DNA of 45,646 nt from Clostridia bacterium (GTDB lineage: Bacteria > Bacillota > Clostridia > TANB77 > CAG-508). Location of the stretch: the NCBI GenBank assembly GCA_017524665.1, contig JAFXVF010000001.1:1-45646 (forward strand), written 5' to 3'. The notes under the pieces are model-generated. The model had not been told where the DNA came from. It searched no databases and worked only from the letters and a program-made list of their open reading frames with translations. Numbering within the stretch: position 1 is the stretch's first letter; every line of letters begins with the position of its first letter. This document shows positions 1 to 8,044 of this stretch, piece by piece. Position numbers and translations under genes: made by a program.

Positions 1-1038
1 AAACTGGCTGTTCCCGTCAGCACGGGTCCACGTCACGGGCGTGCATACGCCGTCTCTGATGAACCAGGCTTTTCCGCTGCCGGTCATATTCATATCGATA
101 CGGCCCTTTTTGTCTCCCGGAATATTCCAGAAAGTCGTCTGAAGAACGATGATATTCCTGAACGGCACCTGTTCTCCGGTATCTCCGTCCACATACCTTT
201 CACCGAACTGGCTCGGGTAATACATGTGCTCCTCTTCCTCGTAGCCGAAAGTGGTCGTTTTCCCGAGGGAACTGAACACGATCTTCAGCTTGGTCGCGGG
301 ATCTCCTTCCGGTACGGCATCGTCATCGAATGCCATATTTACTTTGTAATCCTCTTTATGCTCCAGACGGAATCCCGTTCTGGGAAGGGCGTCGATCAGA
401 GAATCGGTCTTGAAACACAGGCTGTGCTCGAATCCCAGATTGGAACGCCTCCAGGGATCCCGGAAATAGATCCCGTAATCCCGGCCTTCATCGAAATGAT
501 CGATCGTTCCGCTCGCCAGGATCTCGTCCGCTTTCGGACTTCCTCCGCAGTGGATGTAAATGGCATCATACGCCCTGACAAGATCGATATAATAATGTCT
601 GGAACTCCTGATACTGCCTATGGTGTTCCCTGCCTCAGGCTTCTGGAAAATGCCGAACATACGCGTAATGCCGGATTCCACGAGCACCTCGTACAGGATA
701 TCCACTTTCCGCGTCCCCAGCTGGGGCTGCGCGACGGAAATGTTGTTGATCATAACGCCAATGGGACGATAAGCAGAGATATCCTCCTCCACGGCCTCGC
801 CTGTCAGCGGATTGACAGGCCCCAGATCAGGTTCGGGTTCCGGTTCAGGTTCCGGCTCGGGCTCGGGTTCCGGTTCCGGCTCCGGTTTCGGTTCCGGCTT
901 GGTTTCCGGAACATCCTGCTGTTCCGTCTCCGGCTCCGCAGGTTCCTCCGCCGGGACCTCGCTGCTCTTTCCGCATCCGAACAGCGAAAGGACCATAAGG
1001 GCAATCAGCAGAAAACATACCAGGCGCTTGAATTTCAT
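1..1038 (-). CDS. DUF3048-domain lipoprotein (YerB-like), 3' end cut by window edge
   Basis: I translated this by hand from the ATG at 1038; the frame stays open to base 1, so 346 codons are visible and the C-terminus lies outside. Seen: a lipoprotein signal peptide (basic start, hydrophobic core, lipobox LFGC at residues 19-22), an acidic linker with a long Glu-Pro repeat (about residues 45-70), then a DUF3048 start with NPLTGE, PIGVMINN and a YEVLVESGITR-like segment. Known: DUF3048/YerB proteins are exported lipoproteins of Firmicutes of unclear function. Odd: base composition is GC-rich, unlike everything right of 2 kb, and CGG is used as a normal arginine codon at 711-709, 483-481 and 462-460. 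The plus-strand open frames over the Glu-Pro repeat are shadows. Confidence 0.85.
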   Translation of the reverse strand, partial: MKFKRLVCFLLIALMVLSLFGCGKSSEVPAEEPAEPETEQQDVPETKPEPKPEPEPEPEPEPEPEPEPEPDLGPVNPLTGEAVEEDISAYRPIGVMINNISVAQPQLGTRKVDILYEVLVESGITRMFGIFQKPEAGNTIGSIRSSRHYYIDLVRAYDAIYIHCGGSPKADEILASGTIDHFDEGRDYGIYFRDPWRRSNLGFEHSLCFKTDSLIDALPRTGFRLEHKEDYKVNMAFDDDAVPEGDPATKLKIVFSSLGKTTTFGYEEEEHMYYPSQFGERYVDGDTGEQVPFRNIIVLQTTFWNIPGDKKGRIDMNMTGSGKAWFIRDGVCTPVTWTRADGNSQF

Positions 1039-1172
1039 TGTTCGTCCCCCCTGCTTCAAAAAGGATGCCTATATTTTACCCTTTTAAGCTATCGGTGTCA
1101 AACACGGGAAGAAACACTTGTAGGGCCGGAAAATATGGAGTATACTTTTCAGGAAAGGCAGGTGAACCGCTC

Positions 1173-1694
1173 TTGGAGAACAGATTCGGTTTCATACGTG
1201 AAAAGATCGATATCAAGATCCTGATCCTGTATGTCTTATCCCGCTGCCGCTTCCCGGCAGACAACGACCAGCTCAGCGAGATGGTCATGTGCGACGACGG
1301 CGTCAGTTATTTCGATTACGCCGAATGTCTGGACGAACTGATCGGTTCAGGACATGTGGAATGTACCGACGGCAGGTATCTCATCACGGAAAAAGGGCGC
1401 TCCAACGGCATCGTTACCGAGAGCAGCGTCCCCTTCTCCGTCAGGAAGAAAGCCACACAGCTGACAAATCAGTTCAATTCAGCCGAAGCACGGAAGTCCA
1501 AGATTGTCACTGAGGTTACGCAGAATCCCGGAGGCGGCTTCGACCTTCATTTCAGTCTTTCCGACGGTGTTGTGCAGATCATCGACGTAAGGATGTTCGC
1601 CGACGACAAGAAACAGGCGGATATGCTCATTTCCGGTTTCCGCAGAAAGGCGGAGGCCGCATACAATGCCTTTGTGCAGACCCTTCTTCAGTAA
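1173..1694 (+). CDS. DUF4364 family protein
   Basis: 173 aa. The start is TTG at 1173, seven bases after AGGTGA (1160-1165); the product begins MENRFGFIREK, with an N-terminal winged-helix-like region and a C-terminal alpha/beta part, as in DUF4364 proteins of Clostridia. Function is unknown; the family is often treated as a possible transcriptional regulator. It is divergent from the DUF3048 gene and convergent with the tRNA cluster, sharing a bidirectional terminator. Composition is GC-rich, and CGG encodes arginine at 1491-1493 in the segment AEARKSK. This matters because CGG is never a sense codon in the AT-rich part of the window. The longer frame opening at 1038 has no ribosome site. 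Confidence 0.8.
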   Translation: MENRFGFIREKIDIKILILYVLSRCRFPADNDQLSEMVMCDDGVSYFDYAECLDELIGSGHVECTDGRYLITEKGRSNGIVTESSVPFSVRKKATQLTNQFNSAEARKSKIVTEVTQNPGGGFDLHFSLSDGVVQIIDVRMFADDKKQADMLISGFRRKAEAAYNAFVQTLLQ

Positions 1695-1705
1695 TACGAG
1701 CAAAT

Positions 1706-1742
1706 GAAAAACCCTTTTGCCTGATGGCAAAAGGGTTTTTTT
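1706..1742. terminator. Bidirectional intrinsic terminator
   Basis: A perfect 15-bp stem with a T run on both strands lies between the plus-strand DUF4364 gene and the minus-strand tRNA cluster, so it can end both transcripts. Confidence 0.85.
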
Positions 1743-1743
1743 G

Positions 1744-1818
<75 letters not shown>

Positions 1819-1821
1819 GAC

Positions 1822-1897
1822 TGGAGCGGGCGACGAGGCTCGAACTCGCTACCTCCACCTTGGCAAGGTGGCGCTCTACCAGATGAGCTACGCCCGC
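1822..1897 (-). tRNA. tRNA-Gly (GCC)
   Basis: Cloverleaf on the minus strand with acceptor GCGGGCG/CGCCCGC, anticodon loop TTGCCAA (anticodon GCC), GTTCGAGCC in the T arm and an encoded CCA. The anticodon loop is the normal seven bases, so this is not an obvious four-base-reading suppressor. It lies at the GC-rich side of the cluster, so it may not belong to the AT-rich genome. Confidence 0.94.
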
Positions 1898-1901
1898 ATT
1901 A

Positions 1902-1977
1902 TGGTGCCCAGAGCCGGAGTCGAACCAGCGACACGGGGATTTTCAGTCCCCTGCTCTCCCAACTGAGCTATCTAGGC
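1902..1977 (-). tRNA. tRNA-Phe (GAA)
   Basis: Minus-strand cloverleaf with acceptor GCCTAGA/TCTGGGC (one G-T pair), anticodon loop CTGAAAA (anticodon GAA), T-arm GTTCGACTC and encoded CCA. Confidence 0.94.
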
Positions 1978-1991
1978 AAATACATAAAAAA

Positions 1992-2068
1992 TGGCGACCT
2001 GGAACGGGCTCGAACCGTCGACCTCCGCCGTGACAGGGCGGCGTTCTAACCAACTGAACTACCAGGCC
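1992..2068 (-). tRNA. tRNA-Asp (GTC)
   Basis: Minus-strand cloverleaf with acceptor GGCCTGG/CCAGGTC, anticodon loop CTGTCAC (anticodon GTC), T-arm GTTCGAGCC and encoded CCA. The spacers on both sides are A/T only, unlike the spacers of the Gly-Cys end of the cluster. Confidence 0.93.
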
Positions 2069-2082
2069 GTAAAATAAAAAAA

Positions 2083-2158
2083 TGGTGGGCGCAATAGGAC
2101 TCGAACCTATGACCCCCTGCTTGTAAGGCAGATGCTCTACCAGCTGAGCTATACGCCC
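2083..2158 (-). tRNA. tRNA-Val (TAC)
   Basis: Minus-strand cloverleaf with acceptor GGGCGTA/TGCGCCC, anticodon loop CTTACAA (anticodon TAC), T-arm GTTCGAGTC and encoded CCA. It is promoter-proximal in the cluster. Confidence 0.94.
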
Positions 2159-2177
2159 ATTTCTTGTGACAATGACT

Positions 2178-2206
2178 AGTATACTAAATTATATGTAAAA
2201 AGTCAA
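2178..2206 (-). promoter_or_regulatory. Promoter of the tRNA cluster
   Basis: On the minus strand TTGACT (2206-2201), a 17-base spacer and TATACT (2183-2178) form a good sigma-A promoter about 20 bases upstream of tRNA-Val. It sits in AT-rich DNA, so the head of the tRNA operon belongs to the AT-rich genome. Confidence 0.8.
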
Positions 2207-2235
2207 TAGCTTATTTGAAATTTTTAAAAAATTTC

Positions 2236-2264
2236 TTGTGAGAACTATTAATATATGCTATAAT
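2236..2264 (+). promoter_or_regulatory. Promoter for the structured RNA / Thg1-like gene
   Basis: TTGTGA (2236-2241), a 17-base spacer and an extended minus 10 (TGC TATAAT, hexamer 2259-2264). The expected start is about seven bases on, at G2271, which is exactly the first base of an 8-bp closing stem. This suggests the transcript begins with the structured RNA. Confidence 0.7.
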
Positions 2265-2270
2265 TAAAAC

Positions 2271-2350
2271 GATATGCAGTATTGTATGATTGGATGAAAG
2301 TCCACGATTTTGTTTTTTAAGAACTAATGAAAATTAGTCTATTGCATATC
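2271..2350 (+). ncRNA. Candidate structured RNA upstream of the Thg1-like gene
   Basis: An 80-nt segment closed by a perfect 8-bp stem, GATATGCA (2271-2278) with TGCATATC (2343-2350). Inside it are a hairpin TGGA-TGAAAG-TCCA (about 2291-2304, extendable by bulged pairs) and a GAAA-tetraloop hairpin CTAAT-GAAA-ATTAG (about 2324-2337). Size and multibranch layout recall a tRNA or a small riboswitch, but I could not fit it to a canonical tRNA (no normal T loop) or to any riboswitch I know. It lies between a strong promoter and a gene for a tRNA-end-repair-type polymerase. It could be a cis leader, a free small RNA or a substrate of that enzyme. Inference only. Confidence 0.5.
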
Positions 2351-2354
2351 AAAC

Positions 2355-2381
2355 ATTAGGAGAAGTCTAACTTCTCCTAAT
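2355..2381 (+). other. 12-bp perfect hairpin before the Thg1-like gene
   Basis: ATTAGGAGAAGT pairs perfectly with ACTTCTCCTAAT around a 3-base loop. The left arm contains an AGGAG sequence hidden in the stem. No T run follows on the plus strand, so it is not a classical terminator. It may separate the structured RNA from the coding region, protect a 3' end, or control translation of the gene at 2406. Confidence 0.5.
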
Positions 2382-2405
2382 AAAATATTAAAAAAGGAAA
2401 AAGAT

Positions 2406-3086
2406 ATGTGGAATAATTATTTTTGGAACATTCAAAAAAAATATAGCATGAGAGTTTCTCAGAAACAGCCACTTGTAATAAGACTAGATGGCAAAGATGC
2501 AACAAAAAACAAAGAAATCGATTTGCTTGATAAAAGTGAAGAAGGTTTTTTAAGTGCACTAATAAAAAGTGCGTGCTACTTTTCTCAAAAATATAAATGC
2601 TATGCAATAATAGGATCAGACGAGATAAGCTTTATATGTGAAAATCCAATGGATATTATTGAAGATATGGGTTCAGACAAAAGCCCTCATTCTAATGAAA
2701 TAATATCTGTGTTTTCTCAGCTCTTTTTTCAGTATTTTAACCATTTTGATAAGCATAAAATAGTATACTGGCATGCTAAATGCTTTTCAATACCAAGTGA
2801 AAAGATAGGATCATATATTAAGTACCGTTCAAGGATTATTGAAAATGTTTTAGTTACATATTTTTTGAAGAAAAATGGTGTAAAATTAGATGATACAAGT
2901 ATTTCAGAAAAGATTAAAGCTTGTGAAAAATTAGGAGGATACAAAGATTTTGAAACATATAAAAGTGGCTTATTATATTACTGTGGTAAAGAGATAAGTC
3001 TAGAAGATTTTTTAAATAATGGTGAAATTGTAATAAAAGAAAAAAGTGAAGAAGACATAAACGATATGTTTTCAGAAATTATTTAG
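2406..3086 (+). CDS. Thg1-like protein (tRNA-His guanylyltransferase family, 3'-5' polymerase)
   Basis: 226 aa, starting at the ATG at 2406 about eight bases after AAGGA. Seen: a palm-type polymerase signature, VIRLDGKD (about residues 24-31) and IGSDEISFI (about 75-83), corresponding to the two metal-binding aspartates of Thg1 (RxDGR and SDE). A conserved WHAKCFSIP segment follows near residue 120. Known: Thg1-like proteins add nucleotides in the 3'-5' direction to tRNA 5' ends. Eukaryotic Thg1 adds G-1 to tRNA-His, while bacterial and archaeal TLPs can repair truncated tRNAs. This copy lies next to a tRNA cluster and directly behind a candidate structured RNA with its own promoter. The substrate is not visible from sequence. 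Confidence 0.8.
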   Translation: MWNNYFWNIQKKYSMRVSQKQPLVIRLDGKDATKNKEIDLLDKSEEGFLSALIKSACYFSQKYKCYAIIGSDEISFICENPMDIIEDMGSDKSPHSNEIISVFSQLFFQYFNHFDKHKIVYWHAKCFSIPSEKIGSYIKYRSRIIENVLVTYFLKKNGVKLDDTSISEKIKACEKLGGYKDFETYKSGLLYYCGKEISLEDFLNNGEIVIKEKSEEDINDMFSEII

Positions 3087-3096
3087 GCTATATCTG

Positions 3097-3125
3097 TTGA
3101 CAAAAGCCATTATAGATGTTAAAAT
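3097..3125 (+). promoter_or_regulatory. rplU promoter
   Basis: A perfect TTGACA (3097-3102), a 17-base spacer and TAAAAT (3120-3125), about 105 bases before rplU. This leaves room for a leader RNA. Confidence 0.75.
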
Positions 3126-3131
3126 AATTAT

Positions 3132-3200
3132 CTGTAACCGCTTAATAACGGTGCATAAATGTTAGTGAAAAAATCTAACTACCGATATAAAAGGTTAGCG
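3132..3200 (+). promoter_or_regulatory. Probable L21 (rplU) ribosomal-protein leader
   Basis: The leader holds an ACCG/CGGT hairpin (3137-3152). It also has a CTAAC (3175-3179) that can pair with either GTTAG at 3161-3165 or GTTAG at 3194-3198, two mutually exclusive stems. Known: Firmicutes carry a conserved L21 leader at this place, thought to give autogenous control. The family assignment rests on position and these pairings, not on a covariance search. Confidence 0.5.
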
Positions 3201-3229
3201 AGTATACAAAAAAGGGAGGTGCTTTCACA

Positions 3230-3700
3230 ATGTACGCAATTATTGAAAGCTGTGGAAAGCAATACAAAGTAGCAGAAGGAGACGTTGTATTTTTTGAAAA
3301 ACTAGATGTTGAAGAAGGTAAAAAAGTTACTTTTGATAACGTAGTTCTAGTAAGCGAAGAAGATGGAAAAGTACAAATAGGAAATCCTTATGTTAAAGGT
3401 ATTAAAGTAGAAGGAAAAGTAATTTCTCATGGTAAGGCTAAGAAAATCCTTGTATTCAAGTACAAAGCAAAGAAAAACTACAGAAGAACACAAGGACACA
3501 GACAACCATACACAAAGGTTGAAATTACAGGAATAAAAACTTCAACTGCTAAAAAAGCTGCAGAAAAAGAAGAAACAGCTGAAAAAACAGAAACAGCTGT
3601 AGAAGCTAAGAAAACAGTAAAAGCAGAGAAACCTGCTGAAGCTAAAAAAACAACAAAAACTGCAGAAGTTAAGAAAACAACAAAAACAGAAAAGAAATAA
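3230..3700 (+). CDS. rplU: 50S ribosomal protein L21, with a Lys/Ala/Thr-rich C-terminal tail
   Basis: 156 aa from the ATG at 3230 behind GGGAGGT. Residues 1-103 are a standard L21 ([14 protein letters not shown] start; the region [14 protein letters not shown] is the conserved rRNA-contacting segment). The remaining ~53 residues are a repetitive tail of AKK, EET, VKA and TTK units, not part of the usual ~103-aa protein. L21 binds 23S rRNA in the large subunit. It is followed after 43 bases by rpmA. In most Firmicutes a gene for the cysteine protease Prp lies between the two; there is no room for it here. Confidence 0.95.
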   Translation: MYAIIESCGKQYKVAEGDVVFFEKLDVEEGKKVTFDNVVLVSEEDGKVQIGNPYVKGIKVEGKVISHGKAKKILVFKYKAKKNYRRTQGHRQPYTKVEITGIKTSTAKKAAEKEETAEKTETAVEAKKTVKAEKPAEAKKTTKTAEVKKTTKTEKK

Positions 3701-3743
3701 ATCATAGAGATTTGATTAGTTAATCGAAGGGAGTGAATTTGAG

Positions 3744-4013
3744 ATGGCACATAAAAAAGGTGGCGGTAGTACCAAAAACGGTCGTGAGAGTGAGTCAAAA
3801 CGTTTAGGTGCAAAAAGAGCCGATGGACAATTCGTTTTAGCCGGAAACATTCTAGTAAGACAAAGAGGAACAAAAATTCATCCAGGAACAAATGTAGGAA
3901 TCGGAAGCGATGACACATTATATGCATTAGAAAGTGGAAAGGTAAAATTTGAAAGAAAGGGTAGAGACAAGAAAAAAGTAAGTGTCTATCCAGTAGAAGA
4001 AGCTAAAGCTTAA
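3744..4013 (+). CDS. rpmA: 50S ribosomal protein L27 (no N-terminal extension)
   Basis: 89 aa starting [16 protein letters not shown] behind GGGAGTG. Known: in most Firmicutes L27 is made with a ~9-residue N-terminal extension ending in a phenylalanine pair, removed by Prp. Here the protein starts directly at the mature AHKK form, and upstream in-frame codons reach a stop (TAG) without a start codon. The lack of both extension and Prp gene is self-consistent. L27 reaches the peptidyl-transferase centre. It is co-transcribed with rplU and ends at a strong terminator. Confidence 0.96.
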   Translation: MAHKKGGGSTKNGRESESKRLGAKRADGQFVLAGNILVRQRGTKIHPGTNVGIGSDDTLYALESGKVKFERKGRDKKKVSVYPVEEAKA

Positions 4014-4023
4014 GCTATCAATA

Positions 4024-4058
4024 GAGCAAGGTAACCAAATCCTTGCTCTTGTTTTTTT
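4024..4058 (+). terminator. Intrinsic terminator after rpmA
   Basis: GAGCAAGG (4024-4031) pairs with CCTTGCTC (4041-4048), followed by TTGTTTTTTT. It closes the rplU-rpmA transcript and separates it from trpS. Confidence 0.85.
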
Positions 4059-4104
4059 ATTATTATTACTGTATAATTAATAGGTATTAAGGAGGTAGGC
4101 AAAG

Positions 4105-5118
4105 ATGGAACAGAAGAAACGTATTTTAACAGGAGACAGACCAACAGGAAGATTACATATTGGTCACTATTTTGGTTCACTAAAAACAAGAGTAGACCTA
4201 CAAAATAGTGGAGAATATGACCCATATATATTAATTGCAGATGTACAAGCATTAACAGATAATTTTTCTAATCCTGAAAAGGTTAGAAAAAATATAAGAG
4301 AGGTTGTGCTAGATTACTTATCAGTTGGAATTGATCCAAGCAAATCTACAATTTATATTCAATCTATGATTCCAGAAGTAGCTGAACTTACTGTTTTTTA
4401 TTCAAACCTAGTTACAATAAGTAGACTTCAAAGAAACCCTACGGTAAAAACAGAGATAGCTCAGAAAAAAGACATTTTTGGAGAAAGCGTTACTTATGGA
4501 TTCTTAGGATATCCTGTAAGCCAAGCGGCTGACATTACAATATTTGAAGGCCAAGTTGTTCCAGTAGGTGAAGACCAATTACCTCTTATAGAACAATGTA
4601 AAGAGATAGTAAGGAAGTTTAATAGCATATATGGCGAAGTACTAGTTGAGCCTGAAGCAATTCTATCTAAGACAAAAAGAATTAAAGGGTTAGATGGAAA
4701 TGATAAAATGGGCAAATCTTTAGGAAATGCAATCTATTTATCAGATACAGTTGAAGAAGTAAATAAAAAGGTTATGAGTGCAGTTACAGATCCAAACAGA
4801 ATTAGAAAAGATGACTTAGGAAATCCAGATGTATGCATGGTTGCATATTATCACAATTTATTTAGTTCACCAGAAGATGTTAAAGCATTATGCGAAGAAT
4901 GTAGAAGCGGACAAAGAGGTTGCGTAGCCTGCAAAAAGCAACTAGCAGAAAATATCAATAACTTTTTAGAGCCAATTAGAGAAAAGAGAAAATACTATGA
5001 AGATAGACCAGAACTAGTTGATAAAATTCTAATTGAAGGAACAAAAAAGGCTCAAGCAACAGCAAAAGAAACAATGAAGAAAATAAAGAAAGCAATGAAA
5101 TTAGATTACTTTGAATAA
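4105..5118 (+). CDS. trpS: Tryptophan--tRNA ligase
   Basis: 337 aa, class I aminoacyl-tRNA synthetase charging tRNA-Trp. Seen: the HIGH signature at residues 18-21 (GRLHIGHYFGS), a GEDQLP adenylate-site loop, and the KMSKS loop as KMGKS at residues 201-205; length is typical. The ATG at 4105 follows AAGGAGG. A TATAAT at 4072-4077 just after the rpmA terminator is the likely minus 10. The leader is too short for a T-box, so no tRNA-sensing control is visible. trpS sits between rpmA and obgE, interrupting the common rplU-rpmA-obg order. Confidence 0.96.
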   Translation: MEQKKRILTGDRPTGRLHIGHYFGSLKTRVDLQNSGEYDPYILIADVQALTDNFSNPEKVRKNIREVVLDYLSVGIDPSKSTIYIQSMIPEVAELTVFYSNLVTISRLQRNPTVKTEIAQKKDIFGESVTYGFLGYPVSQAADITIFEGQVVPVGEDQLPLIEQCKEIVRKFNSIYGEVLVEPEAILSKTKRIKGLDGNDKMGKSLGNAIYLSDTVEEVNKKVMSAVTDPNRIRKDDLGNPDVCMVAYYHNLFSSPEDVKALCEECRSGQRGCVACKKQLAENINNFLEPIREKRKYYEDRPELVDKILIEGTKKAQATAKETMKKIKKAMKLDYFE

Positions 5119-5126
5119 TCTTTTAA

Positions 5127-6410
<1,284 letters not shown>

Positions 6411-6441
6411 AATATGATTATAAAAATTTATAAAATCGAAA

Positions 6442-6477
6442 CTTTTGTTTGACAAACAAAAGAATTTATGATAGTAT
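6442..6477 (+). promoter_or_regulatory. lexA promoter with overlapping palindromic operator
   Basis: TTGACA (6449-6454), a 17-base spacer and TAGTAT (6472-6477). A perfect 21-base palindrome, CTTTTGTTTG-A-CAAACAAAAG (6442-6462), covers the minus 35. The left half also resembles the Gram-positive SOS box (GAAAC-TTTT-GTTTG against CGAAC-N4-GTTCG). Autorepression by LexA is the natural inference. Confidence 0.6.
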
Positions 6478-6508
6478 GATTACAAATATTAATTAGGAGT
6501 TGATGTTT

Positions 6509-7165
6509 GTGAGAAAAAAAGACCCAAACGAGCTTAATAAGAGAGAAAAAGCAATTTTAAAATTTATTGAAAAACAAGTTGGAATAAATGGATATCCACC
6601 TTCAGTTAGAGAAATTGGAAAGGCTGTTGGATTAAAATCAACGGCAACAGTACATACATATTTAGCTGGACTTGCAACAAAAGGATATATATCAAAAGAA
6701 AACCAAAAAGGTAGAACTTTAAGACTACTAAAAGGTGGACAATACGAAAATCAAACAAAAATTGAAGAAAAAACAGCATATAGTGGAAAAGAACTTGTAG
6801 ATGTCCCTGTAATAGGCAAAATTACTGCAGGAGAACCAATACTTGCAGTTGAAAATATTACAGATACATTCCCAATTCCAGTAGATTTTGTTGGAAACAG
6901 CGAAAGCTTCATGCTAACAGTTAGAGGAGAAAGTATGATAGAAGCTGGAATACTAGATGGAGACTACATTTTAGTAAAGAAACAAAATACAGCAAATAAC
7001 GGACAAATTGTAGTAGCTCTTATTGGTGATGAAGCTACAGTTAAAACATTCTATAAAGAAAAAGACCATATTCGTTTGCAACCAGAAAACAGTACAATGG
7101 ATCCAATAATTGTTCCAAACTGCGAAATATTAGGAAAAGTTGCAGGAGTATTTAGAAAAATGTAA
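6509..7165 (+). CDS. lexA: LexA SOS repressor
   Basis: 218 aa from GTG at 6509, nine bases after AGGAG (6495-6499); ATG 6503 is in frame but only three bases from the ribosome site. Seen: an N-terminal winged helix ([17 protein letters not shown]), the self-cleavage Ala-Gly in KITAGEPI, catalytic serine in RGESMI and lysine in EATVKTF. Known: RecA-stimulated self-cleavage releases repression of DNA-repair genes. It is a single-gene unit with its own palindrome-covered promoter and its own terminator. Confidence 0.95.
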   Translation: MRKKDPNELNKREKAILKFIEKQVGINGYPPSVREIGKAVGLKSTATVHTYLAGLATKGYISKENQKGRTLRLLKGGQYENQTKIEEKTAYSGKELVDVPVIGKITAGEPILAVENITDTFPIPVDFVGNSESFMLTVRGESMIEAGILDGDYILVKKQNTANNGQIVVALIGDEATVKTFYKEKDHIRLQPENSTMDPIIVPNCEILGKVAGVFRKM

Positions 7166-7183
7166 TTAAACATTTGATTCATA

Positions 7184-7214
7184 AGCCATAGGCAGTTAAG
7201 CCTATGGTTTTTTA
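7184..7214 (+). terminator. Intrinsic terminator after lexA
   Basis: CCATAGG (7186-7192) pairs with CCTATGG, followed by a T run ending near 7213. Confidence 0.85.
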
Positions 7215-7267
7215 TTTTGAATAATTAAAAAATAAATGTTCATAATACAATATAGGGAGAGATGCAT

Positions 7268-7423
7268 ATGGAAAATAAAATCAAGAAAACTACAAAATAC
7301 GGAGAATTTATATGTTCGTTAGAACACTGGCTACCAATAGATGAACAAAAGGAAAAGTCAAAAAAGCTTGAAAAGATAACAGATGATAAAACAAATAGGG
7401 AAGATAAACAGAGAAAAAAATAG
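7268..7423 (+). CDS. Small hypothetical protein (51 aa)
   Basis: ATG at 7268, eight bases after AGGGAGA; an in-frame ATG at 7262 is too close to the ribosome site. The product starts MENKIKKTTKYGEF, has one short hydrophobic patch with Cys and Trp (FICSLEHWLPI), and ends in a strongly charged Lys/Glu/Asp tail. No family recognised. It lies alone between the lexA terminator and the ctsR promoter. The good ribosome site and codon use like the neighbours favour a real gene. The bases 7424-7504 after it show nothing clear. Confidence 0.55.
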   Translation: MENKIKKTTKYGEFICSLEHWLPIDEQKEKSKKLEKITDDKTNREDKQRKK

Positions 7424-7504
7424 ATTGAGTGAGAAAGAGAAATATTATATGCAAAATTTGGTTATAAAACAAACAAAACAACATCTAATTTTTAAAATCT
7501 ATAT

Positions 7505-7566
7505 TTGAATGCAAATAAAAAGGTGATATAATTATAATCGAAGGTCAAAGAAAGTCAAAGTCAAAA
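7505..7566 (+). promoter_or_regulatory. ctsR promoter and CtsR operator
   Basis: TTGAAT (7505-7510), a 16-base spacer and TATAAT (7527-7532, with a second TATAAT at 7533-7538). Just downstream, GGTCAAA (7543-7549)-GAA-AGTCAAA (7553-7559) matches the CtsR box (GGTCAAA-NAN-RGTCAAA), followed at once by a third GTCAAAA (7560-7566). The operator overlaps the start of transcription, the usual place for autorepression of the heat-shock operon. Confidence 0.88.
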
Positions 7567-7580
7567 AGGAGATGATGAAA

Positions 7581-8027
7581 GTGAGAATGTCAGATATAAT
7601 TGAGGAATTTATCAAAGAAATGATGAAAGATGAAGACGACTTTATAGAAATACAAAGAAATGAATTGGCTGAACACTTTAATTGTGTACCATCACAAATT
7701 AACTATGTTATAGCAACAAGATTTAGACCACAACAAGGGTATTATGTTGAAAGCAGGCGAGGTGGTGGAGGACACATTAGAATTAAAAAGGTAAGCAATG
7801 ATAAAGAAGATTTCTTTATGCATATAATAAGCAATATTGGAGATCAAACAACCTCAAATGAAGTGGACATTTTAATTTCTAATCTTTTATCATATAAAAT
7901 GATTGATGAAACAATAGCCAAACTTTTAAAAGTTGCTACTAGTGATAATGTACTAACGGTTCCTCAAGATACTAAAGATAAACTAAGAGCAAATATTCTA
8001 AAAAATATGTTACTTAATATTAATTAA
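7581..8027 (+). CDS. ctsR: Transcriptional repressor CtsR
   Basis: 148 aa from GTG at 7581, nine bases after AGGAG; the two ATGs at 7572 and 7575 overlap or crowd the ribosome site. The product begins MRMSDIIEEFIKEM, as in other CtsR proteins, and contains the glycine-rich wing RRGGGGHIRI (about residues 60-69) that contacts DNA and senses heat. Known: CtsR represses class III heat-shock genes and is inactivated by heat and by McsB/ClpC. First gene of the ctsR-mcsA-mcsB-clpC operon, with its own operator just upstream. Confidence 0.96.
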   Translation: MRMSDIIEEFIKEMMKDEDDFIEIQRNELAEHFNCVPSQINYVIATRFRPQQGYYVESRRGGGGHIRIKKVSNDKEDFFMHIISNIGDQTTSNEVDILISNLLSYKMIDETIAKLLKVATSDNVLTVPQDTKDKLRANILKNMLLNIN

Positions 8028-8044
8028 AAAAGGAGTTGGTTTTT

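Noticed and set aside
226..1224. Long plus-strand open frame opposite the DUF3048 lipoprotein gene
   Set aside because: Its Gly/Ser/Arg/Phe-rich repeats are the reverse complement of the Glu-Pro repeat, and the minus strand has a clear lipoprotein signal and conserved DUF3048 motifs.
1822..1897. tRNA-Gly in the cluster as the four-base CGGN decoder
   Set aside because: Its anticodon loop is a normal seven bases with GCC, and it may belong to the GC-rich side of the chimera.
2271..2350. Calling the structured RNA a sixth tRNA
   Set aside because: There is an 8-bp closing stem and tRNA-like length, but no T-loop consensus, no clear anticodon arm and no CCA; it is on the opposite strand to the tRNA operon.
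4058..4105. T-box riboswitch upstream of trpS
   Set aside because: Only about 45 bases separate the rpmA terminator from the trpS start, too short for a T-box, and no specifier or antiterminator is visible.
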